A stretch of DNA of 64,000 bases from Mycobacterium sp. 852002-10029_SCH5224772 (GCF_001667315.1 NZ_LZHT01000110.1:120766-184765); one strand, 5' to 3'; shown: positions 8,322 through 17,687, counted from the first letter of the stretch. Program-made: numbers and translations. Notes: a model not told the origin generated them from the sequence alone.

Positions 8322-9206
8322 TCAGCCCTTGGTCAGGGTGAACTGTGCGACGTCCGTGTAGCCCTCACGGAACAGGTCCGCGCAGCCGGTCAGGTACTTC
8401 ATGTACCGGTCGTAGACCTCTTGGGACTGAATCGCGATGGCCTCGTCGCGGCGCGCCTCGAGCGCGGCCGCCCAGGTGTCGAGGGTGCGCGCGTAGTGCA
8501 GGCGCAGCGGCTGCACCAGCTTCACACCGAAGCCGGCACGCTGGGCGTGCTCCACGACGCCCTTGGCTTGGGGAAGGTCCCCGCCGGGGAAGATCTCGTC
8601 CATGATGAATTTCATGAACCGCAACTTCGTCATGGTGATGGGTAACCCGCGCTCGGCGAACTCCTCGTCACTGGGCTTGATGATGGTGTGCAGCATCATC
8701 ACGCCGTCGGCCGGAAGCGCCTCGTAGGCCGTCTTGAAGAAATCGTCGTAGCGGTCGCGGCCGAAATGTTCAAAGGCGCCGATGGAGACGATGCGGTCGA
8801 CTTTTTCGTCGAACTGCTCCCAGCCCTGCAGCAGCACCCGCTTGGACCGCTCGGACGGATGGCTGTCGAGACGCCCCTGCACGTGCGCCTGCTGATTGCG
8901 GCTCAGCGTGAGCCCGACGACGTTGACGTCATACCGCTCGATCGCGCGGACGATGGTGGTGCCCCACCCGCACCCGACGTCGAGCAATGTCATGCCTGGC
9001 CGCAATCCCAGTTTGCCCAGCGAGAGGTCGACCTTGGCGATCTGCGCCTCTTCCAGCGTCATGTCCTCGCGCTCGAAATACGCGCAACTGTAGGTGCGCG
9101 TCGGGTCCAAGAAGAGCGCGAAGAACTCGTCGGACAGGTCGTAGTGCGCTTGTACGTCCTCGAAATGCGGTTCCAAGCTGACGGCATCGCCGGGATTTTC
9201 GGACAA
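8322..9206 (-). CDS. mycolic acid cyclopropane synthase family methyltransferase
   Basis: This 294-residue SAM-dependent enzyme belongs to the CmaA/MmaA/PcaA family that modifies double bonds of mycolic acids with cyclopropane, hydroxyl or methoxy groups. Seen motifs: DVQAHYDLSDEFFALFLDPT, TYSCAYFEREDMTLEEAQ, the SAM site LLDVGCGWGTT, VVGLTLSRNQ, and RIVSIGAFEHFG with the family's catalytic Glu. The C terminus YMKYLTGCADLFREGYTDV is also typical. From memory it resembles CmaA1/MmaA2 more than MmaA4, but the exact orthology is not clear, so no symbol is given. TTG 9206 is the start, with AGAGG upstream. It stands alone here, unlike the mmaA1-4 cluster. Confidence 0.9.
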   Translation of the reverse strand: MSENPGDAVSLEPHFEDVQAHYDLSDEFFALFLDPTRTYSCAYFEREDMTLEEAQIAKVDLSLGKLGLRPGMTLLDVGCGWGTTIVRAIERYDVNVVGLTLSRNQQAHVQGRLDSHPSERSKRVLLQGWEQFDEKVDRIVSIGAFEHFGRDRYDDFFKTAYEALPADGVMMLHTIIKPSDEEFAERGLPITMTKLRFMKFIMDEIFPGGDLPQAKGVVEHAQRAGFGVKLVQPLRLHYARTLDTWAAALEARRDEAIAIQSQEVYDRYMKYLTGCADLFREGYTDVAQFTLTKG

Positions 9207-9547
9207 GGCACAACCTCTGACTTATTCATATCGGGTTTGACGGCGCGATCGAAATCGATCGCCTCACGGACGCTCCAGTGTATCCGGCCGCCTCGGCGCG
9301 CCGGACCGGCGAGTTCCCGTGCAGCGTCGGGCCGCCAAAGGGCGAAGGGCTCGCCAGATCGCTTACCTCCGCGCAAATTTGGTAATCCACTGCCGCGCAG
9401 GGCAACTCGGGCATGCACATCATTCGGGTGATCGCCGAGCCGTTATGTGGAACCCTTGGACGGGTAAGCCGACGCGGGCGTCCTTTAATGATGTCGAGCG
9501 CGTGCTAACCCGGCTGGTTGACCGGCGTGAGAGAGGCGGAGACCCCG
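9207..9547. other. intergenic region without recognised gene
   Basis: These 341 bases separate two divergent genes, the mycolate methyltransferase and the hemerythrin-domain protein. No credible coding frame, tRNA or strong palindrome was seen. It should contain both promoters. An RBS-like AGAGGCGGAG is seen just before the hemerythrin gene. Confidence 0.5.
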
Positions 9548-10120
9548 ATGGCCGACATCACCATGTTGATCCTCGCCGACCATGACTGGTTTCGCGAACA
9601 GTTCGCCCGCCTCGATTACCTTCAGGCGCAGCGGCCCGCCGACCCGACCGGGCTCGAACAGGTATGGCGACCGCTCGCCGACAAGCTCGACGTGCATGCC
9701 TACATCGAGGAAAAGATCTTCTATCCGCAGCTGCTCAAACGCGGCGGGGAGGACGCCGAAGGCGAGACCCTCGACGCCATCGGCGACCACAACGACATTC
9801 GCGACGGGGTGCGCGAGGCCGACGCGGCCGAACTCGGCACTGAGCAGTGGTGGGCGGCGGTCGGGCGGACCCGGGAGGCCAACGACGACCACATGGGCGA
9901 AGAGGAGCGCGAAGGGCTGTCGGACTTCCGCCGCAACGCCCCGATCGGCCTTCGCGAAGCGCTCGGGCGCCAATACAGCGAGTTCATGGCCGAGCACCCC
10001 ACCACCGAGGGGTTGCCGATCACGGATCGCGATCCGCGTCGCTACGTCGAGCGGATGGGCGGCCCGCGGCCCAAGCCCGCGGACTGTTCGTTGCGCATCG
10101 GCAGTCTGAAGGGTCAATGA
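9548..10120 (+). CDS. hemerythrin domain-containing protein
   Basis: The 190-residue protein has a hemerythrin-like four-helix bundle in its first 130 residues. Candidate iron ligands are His12 (LADHDWF), the H-x-x-x-E of VHAYIEEKIFYPQL, the His of IGDHND and the H-x-x-x-E of NDDHMGEEE. Such proteins bind a di-iron centre and sense or store O2 or respond to nitric oxide and peroxide in mycobacteria. ATG 9548 was chosen because AGAGGCGGAG precedes it at suitable spacing; an upstream GTG would add ten residues. A long perfect hairpin follows the stop. Confidence 0.85.
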   Translation: MADITMLILADHDWFREQFARLDYLQAQRPADPTGLEQVWRPLADKLDVHAYIEEKIFYPQLLKRGGEDAEGETLDAIGDHNDIRDGVREADAAELGTEQWWAAVGRTREANDDHMGEEEREGLSDFRRNAPIGLREALGRQYSEFMAEHPTTEGLPITDRDPRRYVERMGGPRPKPADCSLRIGSLKGQ

Positions 10121-10157
10121 CCTGCGCGCGTGACCGCAGGAACGTGACTGGGATAAC

Positions 10158-10193
10158 CGATCTCGGCGTCGGCGGGCCATAACGCCGAGATCG
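10158..10193 (+). terminator. perfect hairpin after hemerythrin gene
   Basis: Arms of 12 bases, CGATCTCGGCGT (10158-10169) and ACGCCGAGATCG (10182-10193), pair perfectly around a 12-base loop, 37 bases after the hemerythrin stop codon. No U-run follows, as is usual for mycobacterial hairpin terminators, so it may act as a terminator or as an RNA-stabilising stem. Confidence 0.6.
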
Positions 10194-10355
10194 CCGCTGC
10201 CGGCAACCCCGTTCTAGCTGGTGTTTGTCGCGCGCGATCGAACGCGCGCACGGCCAAGCCGGATCGCCGCGATAGCCGTCGGCCGTCCGACGTCGGGCGT
10301 GTGAAGCCCACCCCGGCGGTTGTCCCTGAGAAAGTTGTGGGTAAGTCTTGATTCG

Positions 10356-11747
10356 ATGGGTATTCGCCGCCGCCGGAGGAAATGGGCACGTAACGAAATC
10401 AGGGTCGCCGATCCAGCGATGCGTCGGACCATCATGGGCACCGCGATCGGGAACTTCATGGAGTGGTACGACTTCGGCGTCTACGGCTACATCGCGACCA
10501 CGATCGCCCAGGTGTTCTATCCCGGCAAGAGCGTCAGCGGAGTCCACCTGATCGCGACCTTCGGCACGCTCGCGGCGGCATTCGTCGTGCGTCCGCTCGG
10601 CGGGTTCATCTTCGGTCCGCTGGGCGACCGGATCGGACGCCACCGGGTTCTGGTGGTCACCATCCTGATGATGACGGTGAGCACGACCGTGACCGGCCTG
10701 CTGCCCACCTATAGCACCATCGGCATCTGGGCGCCGATCCTGCTCGTCCTCGCACGGGTATTCCAGGGCCTGTCGACCGGTGGCGAATACGTCGGCGCAA
10801 TGACCTATCTCGTCGAGCAGGCCCCCGACAATAAGCGCGGCATGATGGTCGGGTTCTTGCCGATGGGCAATCTGGTGGGGTTCGTCCTGGCCGGCTTGCT
10901 GGTGACCGGGCTGCAGACCTGGCTGCCCGAGGACGCCATGCTGACCTACGGCTGGCGGATTCCGCTGCTGTTGGGCTTGCCTTTCGGCCTGGTCGCGCTG
11001 TTTTTGCGGCTCCGGCTCGAGGAGTCATCGGCCTACCAAAGCGCCCACGACGACGCGCAGTCGGGCGACCAGGGCCGCCAGCCCATCCGGCGCACCATCG
11101 TCGAGCAGTGGCGGCCGATGCTGATCTGCGCGGCGCTGGTGCTGACCTCTCAGGTCGCCGACTTCATGCTCACCGGCTATTTGCCGACGTATTTGCGGCT
11201 CTTTGTGCGCGTACGCCACACCGCCGGACTGGTCATGATCGTGTCCACGCTGGCGATCCTGATGGTCACCGTGGTGCTCGTGGCCGCGTTGTCCGATCGC
11301 ATCGGCGTCAAACCCATCATGTGGACCGGCTGCGGCTTGCTGATCGTGGCCTCGATCCCGGCGTTCCTGCTCATCCGTTTCGGCGGCATTTATCCGGTGA
11401 TCTTCATCGGCGTGCTGCTGGTCGGGCTGATGGAACTGTGCTTCGACAGCACCGGGCCGGCCATGCTGCCGGCGCTGTTTCCCACAAATGTGCGCTACGG
11501 GGCGCTGGCCATCTCCTACAACATCTCGATCTCGCTCGTCGGCGGCATCACCCCGCTGATCGCCCAGGCGCTGGTATCGGGCACCGGGAACGTGATGGTG
11601 CCGGCCTACATGCTGATCTTCGGCGGCGTGGTGGGTGCGATCACGTTGCTGTTCACCCCCGAAGTCGCCGGCAAGCCGTTGCCGGGCTCCGGGCCCGCGG
11701 TCGAGACCGAGCGGGAGGCGCGCGCGCTCGCCGACGACGTCCGCTAG
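10356..11747 (+). CDS. MFS transporter, metabolite:H+ symporter type
   Basis: This 463-residue membrane protein has the features of the MHS (sugar/metabolite:proton symporter, ProP/ShiA-like) branch of the major facilitator superfamily: GTAIGNFMEWYDFGVYGY in helix 1, the loop motif GPLGDRIGRHR between helices 2 and 3, and ARVFQGLSTGGEYVGA in helix 5. About twelve hydrophobic segments are visible. Family substrates are osmolytes, dicarboxylates or aromatic acids; the one here is unknown. ATG 10356 is the chosen start; an in-frame TTG at 10320 is possible. The gene stands alone. Confidence 0.85.
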   Translation: MGIRRRRRKWARNEIRVADPAMRRTIMGTAIGNFMEWYDFGVYGYIATTIAQVFYPGKSVSGVHLIATFGTLAAAFVVRPLGGFIFGPLGDRIGRHRVLVVTILMMTVSTTVTGLLPTYSTIGIWAPILLVLARVFQGLSTGGEYVGAMTYLVEQAPDNKRGMMVGFLPMGNLVGFVLAGLLVTGLQTWLPEDAMLTYGWRIPLLLGLPFGLVALFLRLRLEESSAYQSAHDDAQSGDQGRQPIRRTIVEQWRPMLICAALVLTSQVADFMLTGYLPTYLRLFVRVRHTAGLVMIVSTLAILMVTVVLVAALSDRIGVKPIMWTGCGLLIVASIPAFLLIRFGGIYPVIFIGVLLVGLMELCFDSTGPAMLPALFPTNVRYGALAISYNISISLVGGITPLIAQALVSGTGNVMVPAYMLIFGGVVGAITLLFTPEVAGKPLPGSGPAVETEREARALADDVR

Positions 11748-11868
11748 CGAGATGTGCTGACATCGATCACCGCGCGTTGGGCGGTGGGCCGGTAACCCGT
11801 CGGTCAGGTACGTCGGTTCATTTGAGTGTGGCCGGCGCCCGGTTGGGTTACTAGGAGGTAGGCCGTCT

Positions 11869-13266
11869 ATGCGGTGGGCGGCGCGACGACAACAGTTGGG
11901 GGCGACATCCATGGAACCGATATCACCGACGGATGCGTTGTTCCTGATCGGCGAGTCACGCGAACATCCGATGCACGTGGGCTCGCTACAGCTCTTCGAA
12001 CCCCCCGAGGATGCCGGACCCCATTTCGTGCGCGACAGCTATCAGGCGATGCTCGGGTGCACGGACGTGCAACCGGCCTTCAGCAAACGTCCGGCCTTCT
12101 TCGGCGGCATCACCAACGTCGCATGGACCCTCGACAAGGACGTCGAGCTCGACTACCACCTTCGCCGTTCCGCGCTGCCGGAACCGGGACGGGTCCGGGA
12201 CCTGTTGGAGCTGGTCTCCCGGCTGCACGGCAGCCTGCTCGACCGGCACCGCCCGATGTGGGAAGCCCACCTGGTCGAAGGCCTGCAGGACGGGCGGTAC
12301 GCCGTGTACACGAAGTATCACCACTCCCTCATGGACGGCGTCTCGGCGCTTCGCCTGTTGCAGCGGGCCTTCACGCCCGATCCGGACGATGACCAGGTGC
12401 GGGTCCCGTGGAACCTGGCCCCGCGCGAGCGCGGCGGACGTAAACGCCCGTCCCTTTTCGAGCGGGCCGGCCGCACCGCGGGGTCGGCGCTGGCGTTGGC
12501 GCCGTCCACGCTGAAGCTCGCGCGGGCCGCGCTGCTCGAACAACAACTCACCCTTCCGTTCCAGGCGCCGCGGTCGATGTTCAACGTCCGGATCGGCGGC
12601 GCGCGGCGGGTGGCCGCGCAGTCGTGGGCGTTGGAGCGCGTCAACGCGGTCAAGGCGGCCGCCGGCGTCACGGTCAATGACGTGATACTCGCCATGTGCG
12701 CCGGGGCCCTGCGGGCCTATCTGCTGGATCAGAACGCCCTGCCGGACGCCCCGCTGACCGCGATGGTCCCGGTCAATCTGCGCAAGGACGACGACGACAG
12801 CGGCGGGAACATGGTCGGCACCTTTTTGTGCAACCTCGCCACCGACCTCGACGACCCGGCGAAACGCCTCGAGACCATCAGCGCATCCATCCGCGACACC
12901 AAGGAGGTGTTCTGGCAGCTGCCGCCGGTTCAGCAGTTGGCCCTGTCGGCCTTCAACATCGGCGGATTGTTCTTCGGGCTGATCCCCGGTTATCTTTCCG
13001 CGGCCTCTCCGCCGTTCAACATCGTCATTTCGAACGTGTCGACGGGCGGCTCGGAGCAGCTGTACTGGCGTGGCGCCCGCTTGGCCGGAAACTATCCGTT
13101 GTCCATCCCTCTCGACGGCCAGGCGGTCAACATCACGGTGACCAACAACGCCGACAACCTCGACTTCGGCCTGGTTGGCTGCCGCCGCAGCGTCCCGCAC
13201 CTGCAGCGAATGCTCGGTCACCTGGAGGCGTCACTGAAGGAATTGGAGATCGCCACCGGAGTCTGA
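11869..13266 (+). CDS. wax ester synthase/diacylglycerol acyltransferase (WS/DGAT)
   Basis: The 465-residue protein is a bifunctional WS/DGAT family O-acyltransferase, which makes triacylglycerol or wax ester from acyl-CoA, the main carbon store of mycobacteria. The catalytic HHSLMDG motif (HH at 151-152) is intact; the start region SPTDALFLIGE, the PLWE-like PMWEAHLVEG and the late motif NIVISNVSTG also fit. AGGAGGT lies nine bases before ATG 11869, so that start was kept, although it adds 14 residues before the family's usual MEPISPTDA beginning at 11911. It converges on the TetR gene. Confidence 0.9.
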   Translation: MRWAARRQQLGATSMEPISPTDALFLIGESREHPMHVGSLQLFEPPEDAGPHFVRDSYQAMLGCTDVQPAFSKRPAFFGGITNVAWTLDKDVELDYHLRRSALPEPGRVRDLLELVSRLHGSLLDRHRPMWEAHLVEGLQDGRYAVYTKYHHSLMDGVSALRLLQRAFTPDPDDDQVRVPWNLAPRERGGRKRPSLFERAGRTAGSALALAPSTLKLARAALLEQQLTLPFQAPRSMFNVRIGGARRVAAQSWALERVNAVKAAAGVTVNDVILAMCAGALRAYLLDQNALPDAPLTAMVPVNLRKDDDDSGGNMVGTFLCNLATDLDDPAKRLETISASIRDTKEVFWQLPPVQQLALSAFNIGGLFFGLIPGYLSAASPPFNIVISNVSTGGSEQLYWRGARLAGNYPLSIPLDGQAVNITVTNNADNLDFGLVGCRRSVPHLQRMLGHLEASLKELEIATGV

Positions 13267-13301
13267 GACGCGTTGCGCCGAAGCGCTTTTCGTGTCGAGG
13301 C

Positions 13302-13904
13302 TCAGGGCAGTTTGATCACCGAGACGTACATCTCCACAATCGGCCGGAAGAGGTCGACGTCATCGAGTTGGCTGCCCAACACGACCGAGTCGCTGGTGGC
13401 GACGAGAACCTGGGCGAACGTCGATGCGGGGATCAGCAACGTGCCGCCGAGCCGGTCTATGCCCGCCACGATGAACTTTGCCAGCGCCTCGACGGCCTCT
13501 GATCTCTTGGCGGCCACGCGTTCCCGCGCGTCGGGGTTGCGCAGCAGGTAGAGCATGAACTCGTGACCCAGCGCTGCGTGCTCCGCCCCGCGGTCGCGGC
13601 TGAGCTGGCTCCAGCGCTTGGCGATCTCATCGAGTTCGCGCGCACCGATCTGCGTTGCCGGGGCCATCACTTCGGTGAAGTTGACAAAGTACCGACGCCA
13701 GTAGCGATCACTGACCGCCAAAAAGAGATCTTCCTTAGTCGAAAAGTGTTTGTAGATCGCGCCTTTCGTGTAGCCGGCGGCGTGGGCAATATCGTCGAGC
13801 GTCGCCGCGACGAAACCCTTTTCGCCGAAGACTTCCTCGGCGGCGTCGATCAGGAGTGAGCGAGTGTGCTCCAGGCGACGCTCTCGCGTCCAACGCTCAA
13901 CCAT
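13302..13904 (-). CDS. TetR family transcriptional regulator
   Basis: The 200-residue protein starts with the TetR DNA-binding domain: LLIDAAEEVFGEKGF, then TLDDIAHAAGYTKGAIYKHF and STKEDLFLAV (residues 17-65). The C-terminal ligand domain is helical and unremarkable. The gene is divergent from the AveC-like/CbbQ/NorD unit, and the space between them holds a perfect 14-bp palindrome midway between the two starts. It most likely represses both its own gene and that unit until a lipid-like or hydrophobic ligand binds; that is inference from layout. Confidence 0.9.
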   Translation of the reverse strand: MVERWTRERRLEHTRSLLIDAAEEVFGEKGFVAATLDDIAHAAGYTKGAIYKHFSTKEDLFLAVSDRYWRRYFVNFTEVMAPATQIGARELDEIAKRWSQLSRDRGAEHAALGHEFMLYLLRNPDARERVAAKRSEAVEALAKFIVAGIDRLGGTLLIPASTFAQVLVATSDSVVLGSQLDDVDLFRPIVEMYVSVIKLP

Positions 13905-13950
13905 GCGCCAGATTCTGCCAGAGCTTGCGAGAAGCTATTCCGTTTCCCAG

Positions 13951-13964
13951 ATACTCATGAGTAT
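13951..13964. promoter_or_regulatory. perfect palindrome, probable TetR operator
   Basis: ATACTCATGAGTAT is its own reverse complement over 14 bases. It lies 46 bases before the tetR start and 43 bases before the AveC-like start, the normal place and size for a TetR-dimer operator controlling both divergent promoters. Confidence 0.6.
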
Positions 13965-14007
13965 ATTGCTCGGAGCGTGGAATGCCGACCGGGAGGACAC
14001 CAGCGTC

Positions 14008-15186
14008 ATGAGCGATCTCGCTAACAAGAACCAAGCCTCGTCTGTCACCGAGTCACTGCCCGGCGCCGCCGAACTGGGTGCGCAGAGTCAGTCCCCGGTG
14101 AAGCCGATCAAAGTGTGGGCCGTGGCCGGTGGCGCGCTCCTGGCTCTCCAGCTATACGTGTGGATCCGCTGGATCACCGGCCCCTACTTCGAGCGGGTGC
14201 CCTCGGGGCCGAGCGAGCCACCGATGTACATGAAGGTGCCGCTCATGGCGAACGCGGTGGTTCTGTGGATCGCCCTGCCGGTTGTCCTGTGGTGGTTCTT
14301 CATCAGGCCGTGGCGGCGCGAGCGGCGAATCACGCTGGACGGCATGCTCGTGGTGTCGATGGGCCTGATGTTCTTCCAGGATCCGTTGCTGAACTACTTC
14401 AACACGTGGTGTACCTACAACACCTGGCTGTTCAACCGAGGCTCGTGGTCGTCGAACATCCCGGGGTGGGTCTCCCCGGAGGAACCGGGCCATCAGGTGG
14501 CCGAGCCCCTCTTGACCAACGCGCCGGGTTACGCATATGGCGTCCTGCTGATCACGATCGTCGGGTGTTGGATCATGCGCAAAATCAAGACGCGCTGGCC
14601 GAACATCAGCAATCTTCGGTTGGTCCTCGTCACTTACGCTCTCGCATTCGTGTTCGACTTCGTCATGGAGGGTCTGGTCCTGCTACCGATCGGCTTCTAC
14701 ACCTACCCCGGTGCCATCAGGTCCGTTTCGATCAACGCCGACACCTACTACCAATGGCCGGTCTACGAAGGCCTGATGTGGGGTGGCGTGCAGGCGGCGC
14801 TGTGCTGTCTGCGCTTCTTCACCGACGATCGTGGCCGCACCGTCGTCGAGCGCGGATTGGACCACGTTCGGGGCGGATTGGCGCGACAGCAGTTCACTCG
14901 GTTTCTGGCGATCTTCGCCGGCGTCAGCGCGTGCTTCTTCTTCTTCTACAACGTGCCCGCGCAATGGATCGGAATGCACGCCGACCCGTGGCCGCAAGAC
15001 CACCAGAAGCGTTCGTACTTCAACGGCGGAATCTGCGGCGACGGGACGGACACGCCATGCCCGAACCCCGGTCTGCCGATACCCACCAAGCGCTCCGGGT
15101 ATGTCGATGTGCACGGCCACCTCGTCCTTCCGCCGGGCGGCCAGCTGCCCGACGTCATCCCCTTCGAGCGGGCGCCAGGACACTAG
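14008..15186 (+). CDS. AveC-like (spirocyclase family) integral membrane protein
   Basis: This 392-residue protein has a hydrophilic N terminus (1-35) and about seven transmembrane segments, for example VWAVAGGALLALQLYVWI, ANAVVLWIALPVVLWWFF, GVLLITIVGCWIM and FLAIFAGVSACFFFFY. It resembles the AveC family, whose founder shapes spiroketal/dehydration chemistry in avermectin synthesis. Acidic residues lie in or near membrane segments (FFQDPLLNYFNT, FVFDFVMEGLVLL, WPVYEGLMWGG) and could bind metal. The C-terminal tail has two Cys (ICGDGTDTPC). ATG 14008 follows GGGAGGAC. Its TAG is immediately followed by the GTG of the AAA ATPase gene. Confidence 0.75.
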   Translation: MSDLANKNQASSVTESLPGAAELGAQSQSPVKPIKVWAVAGGALLALQLYVWIRWITGPYFERVPSGPSEPPMYMKVPLMANAVVLWIALPVVLWWFFIRPWRRERRITLDGMLVVSMGLMFFQDPLLNYFNTWCTYNTWLFNRGSWSSNIPGWVSPEEPGHQVAEPLLTNAPGYAYGVLLITIVGCWIMRKIKTRWPNISNLRLVLVTYALAFVFDFVMEGLVLLPIGFYTYPGAIRSVSINADTYYQWPVYEGLMWGGVQAALCCLRFFTDDRGRTVVERGLDHVRGGLARQQFTRFLAIFAGVSACFFFFYNVPAQWIGMHADPWPQDHQKRSYFNGGICGDGTDTPCPNPGLPIPTKRSGYVDVHGHLVLPPGGQLPDVIPFERAPGH

Positions 15187-16008
15187 GTGCTGACGAACTC
15201 CGAGCCCGCCGCCGTCCGTGCCGCTTCGGAGGCGCCGTTCTATCGGCCCGCCGGCGATGAGGTGGAGGTCTTTCGCGCGGCGGCAGGTCGCGGCCTGCCG
15301 GTCTTGCTGAAGGGGCCGACGGGATGCGGCAAGACGCGGTTCGTGGAGGCGATGGCCCATGCGCTGGGTCGCAATTTGATCACCGTCGCGGCCCACGAAG
15401 ACATGACGTCGGCCGACCTGGTCGGACGTTTTCTTCTCAAAGGGGGAGAAACGATCTGGGTGGATGGGCCGTTGACCCGGGCCGTCCGCGAAGGCGCGAT
15501 CTGCTACCTGGACGAAATCGTCGAGGCGCGCCAGGACACCACGGTGGTCATCCATCCGCTCGCCGATCATCGCCGCGAGCTTCTGGTCGACCGCCTGGGG
15601 ACGACGGTGCCTGCGGCACCGGGGTTTCAACTGGTCATCTCCTACAATCCCGGGTACCAAAGCGTGCTGAAGAACATCAAGGAGTCGACGCGGCAGCGAT
15701 TCGTGGCGATCGAGCTCGGTTTCCCGTCCGTTGACGCCGAGACGGAAGTCGTTGCCCACGAGGCGGGAATCGACGCTGCGACGGCGCGCGCTCTGGTCAC
15801 GGTCGGCAACGCGATCCGACAGCTCGACGGTTCACCGCTACGCGAAGTGTCGTCCACCCGCATGCTGATCCTGGCCGGCAGCCTGGCCGCCGAAGGACTC
15901 AACCTGCGCAGCGCCGTCCAGGCGGCGATCGTCCGGATCCTGTCCGATGATCGGGAGGTCATCGCCGCGCTCGGCGAGCTCGTCGACTCACTCCTGCCCA
16001 CGATGTGA
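15187..16008 (+). CDS. CbbQ/NirQ/NorQ-type (MoxR) AAA+ ATPase
   Basis: The 273-residue protein is a MoxR-class AAA+ ATPase of the CbbQ/NorQ subgroup. Walker A is GPTGCGKT (43-50), Walker B ICYLDE (105-110), sensor 1 region VISYNPGYQ, followed by the C-terminal CbbQ domain with REVSSTRMLILAG. In known systems such ATPases form hexamers and, with a VWA-domain partner, remodel an enzyme: NorQ/NorD for iron insertion into nitric oxide reductase, CbbQ/CbbO for Rubisco activation. The GTG start abuts the AveC-like stop, and the stop overlaps the VWA gene (TGATG), so all three are translationally coupled. Confidence 0.88.
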   Translation: MLTNSEPAAVRAASEAPFYRPAGDEVEVFRAAAGRGLPVLLKGPTGCGKTRFVEAMAHALGRNLITVAAHEDMTSADLVGRFLLKGGETIWVDGPLTRAVREGAICYLDEIVEARQDTTVVIHPLADHRRELLVDRLGTTVPAAPGFQLVISYNPGYQSVLKNIKESTRQRFVAIELGFPSVDAETEVVAHEAGIDAATARALVTVGNAIRQLDGSPLREVSSTRMLILAGSLAAEGLNLRSAVQAAIVRILSDDREVIAALGELVDSLLPTM

Positions 16009-17687
16009 TGACGTCGGATTCCGTTGCCCCGCAACGGTATCGGTTTCTTGCCACCCACATCGCCGGCCGGTCCGTCGACGTCGTCGAAGCGGCGGCCGGC
16101 CAGGATGCCTACACGAACGGCGAGGTCATCTTCGTCCCGGCGGACGGCTCCGCCGCGCAGCAGCGCCGGCAGGTGCTGGTCCAGAGCGCGCTGCTCGGCG
16201 CGGGCAGCCTGGATCGCCGATGGGTGAAGCGGCTGCGGGCGCGCCCGGCCGTCGCGCGCCGCTACCTCGCCCTGGAAGGCCACCGGGTGCTGGCGGAACT
16301 CGCCCGCACGGTTCCGCTGGCGGCGGCGCTTCGCCTCGACGGAGCACCCTGTACCGTAAGCCCGGATGAGTCCCTCGAGATAGCCAGGGGCACAAGCGCA
16401 ATCGCAGACCCTCCGGAGTGGTTCGGCGTCATCCGCCCAGCGCAGCTCCTGTCCTCTTCCGCCGGCCGGGCCACGCCTGCCACGGATACGGATCTCCAGA
16501 GGGCGATCGAGCTCGTCGTCGCACGGGAGACCGACGACGAGGACGACCACCCCGGCGAGGAAAGCAAGGTCCTCAAGCTGTTCGACAACCCGCTGTTCAG
16601 TTCACGAGCCCTCATGGACTTTCTCCGAAAACTGTTGGGCGAGGCGCCGTCGCGCGGTGACGACTCTTCGGGCGGGGAGTTTGCGGCCCGCGCGATCCGG
16701 CCGGCGCGAACGGTCAGCCCGACTGCACGTCCACTGCCGACACGCATCAATTTCGTCGATGGCAGGCCCGGCGCGGCATTGGGCATCGGCGGTGCCCTGC
16801 ACCCGGAGTGGGACGTCTTCAACAATCGCTATCGGGCGGACTGGTGCCGGGTGATTGATTTTCCACTCACCGAGCCCACCCACATCTCGTCGGCGAAGGT
16901 GTCGCGCGACGACGAGCTACGGCGACGACTGGCGCGCGTCGGCCTGGGACCCAGGCTCCTGCGGGCGCGCGCCGACGGCGACGACATCGACATCGAGGCA
17001 CTCGTCGACCTCTTCATCGACCTGCGCTCCGGCTGTTCACCCACGGAGGCCATCTACACCCAGCGTCGCGATCTCGTTCGAAACCTCGGCGTCCTCATTC
17101 TCCTCGACGCCTCCGGATCGGCCACCGACGCCGACCCACAGGGGAACACCGTCCACGATCACCAGCGACGTGCGGCGGCAACGGTGGCGATGACCCTGGA
17201 GGAACTCGGCGACCGCGTGGCCGTCTATGCGTTTCGATCCCACGGGCGGCATGCCGTGCACCTGCCGGCGATCAAAACGTTCGGGCAGCGCTTCGGCGCC
17301 CCGCAACGCGCGCGGCTCAATCAGCTTGAGCCGTCGGGCTATACCCGCCTCGGAGCGGCGATCCGCGGGGCGGGCGAGATTCTCAACGCTCAAGCCGGCA
17401 CACCAAACCGGCTGCTTCTCGTCTTGTCAGACGGGTGCCCCTATGACGACGGCTACGACGGTCGTTACGCGGAAGCCGACGCGAACAAGGCGCTCGAAGA
17501 ACTCCGCCGCGATGGTGTCGCCTGTCTGTGCCTTTCCATCGGGAGTACCACCGCCGCCGACTCGCTCGAACGCGTCTTCGGCTCCGCCAGCTACGTCAGC
17601 GCCGCGACCTTGACCGAAGTGAGCCCGCGGATGGACGAGATGTTCGTGACGGCGTTACGCGAGCGCGCTTCGCCGAGACCGATGTGA
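16008..17687 (+). CDS. NorD/CbbO-type VWA domain protein
   Basis: This 559-residue protein has a long N-terminal helical region, an acidic stretch around 175-187 and a C-terminal von Willebrand A domain. The metal-ion-dependent adhesion site is present: LLDASGSA with Asp367, Ser369 and Ser371, then SGYTRLGAAIRGA for the MIDAS Thr and LVLSDGCPYDD for the second Asp. This is the layout of NorD and CbbO, partners of NorQ/CbbQ ATPases. ATG 16008 overlaps the preceding TGA by one base; a GTG at 16005 is an alternative. No nor or cbb genes are nearby; the likely client is the AveC-like protein or the P450. Confidence 0.82.
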   Translation: MTSDSVAPQRYRFLATHIAGRSVDVVEAAAGQDAYTNGEVIFVPADGSAAQQRRQVLVQSALLGAGSLDRRWVKRLRARPAVARRYLALEGHRVLAELARTVPLAAALRLDGAPCTVSPDESLEIARGTSAIADPPEWFGVIRPAQLLSSSAGRATPATDTDLQRAIELVVARETDDEDDHPGEESKVLKLFDNPLFSSRALMDFLRKLLGEAPSRGDDSSGGEFAARAIRPARTVSPTARPLPTRINFVDGRPGAALGIGGALHPEWDVFNNRYRADWCRVIDFPLTEPTHISSAKVSRDDELRRRLARVGLGPRLLRARADGDDIDIEALVDLFIDLRSGCSPTEAIYTQRRDLVRNLGVLILLDASGSATDADPQGNTVHDHQRRAAATVAMTLEELGDRVAVYAFRSHGRHAVHLPAIKTFGQRFGAPQRARLNQLEPSGYTRLGAAIRGAGEILNAQAGTPNRLLLVLSDGCPYDDGYDGRYAEADANKALEELRRDGVACLCLSIGSTTAADSLERVFGSASYVSAATLTEVSPRMDEMFVTALRERASPRPM

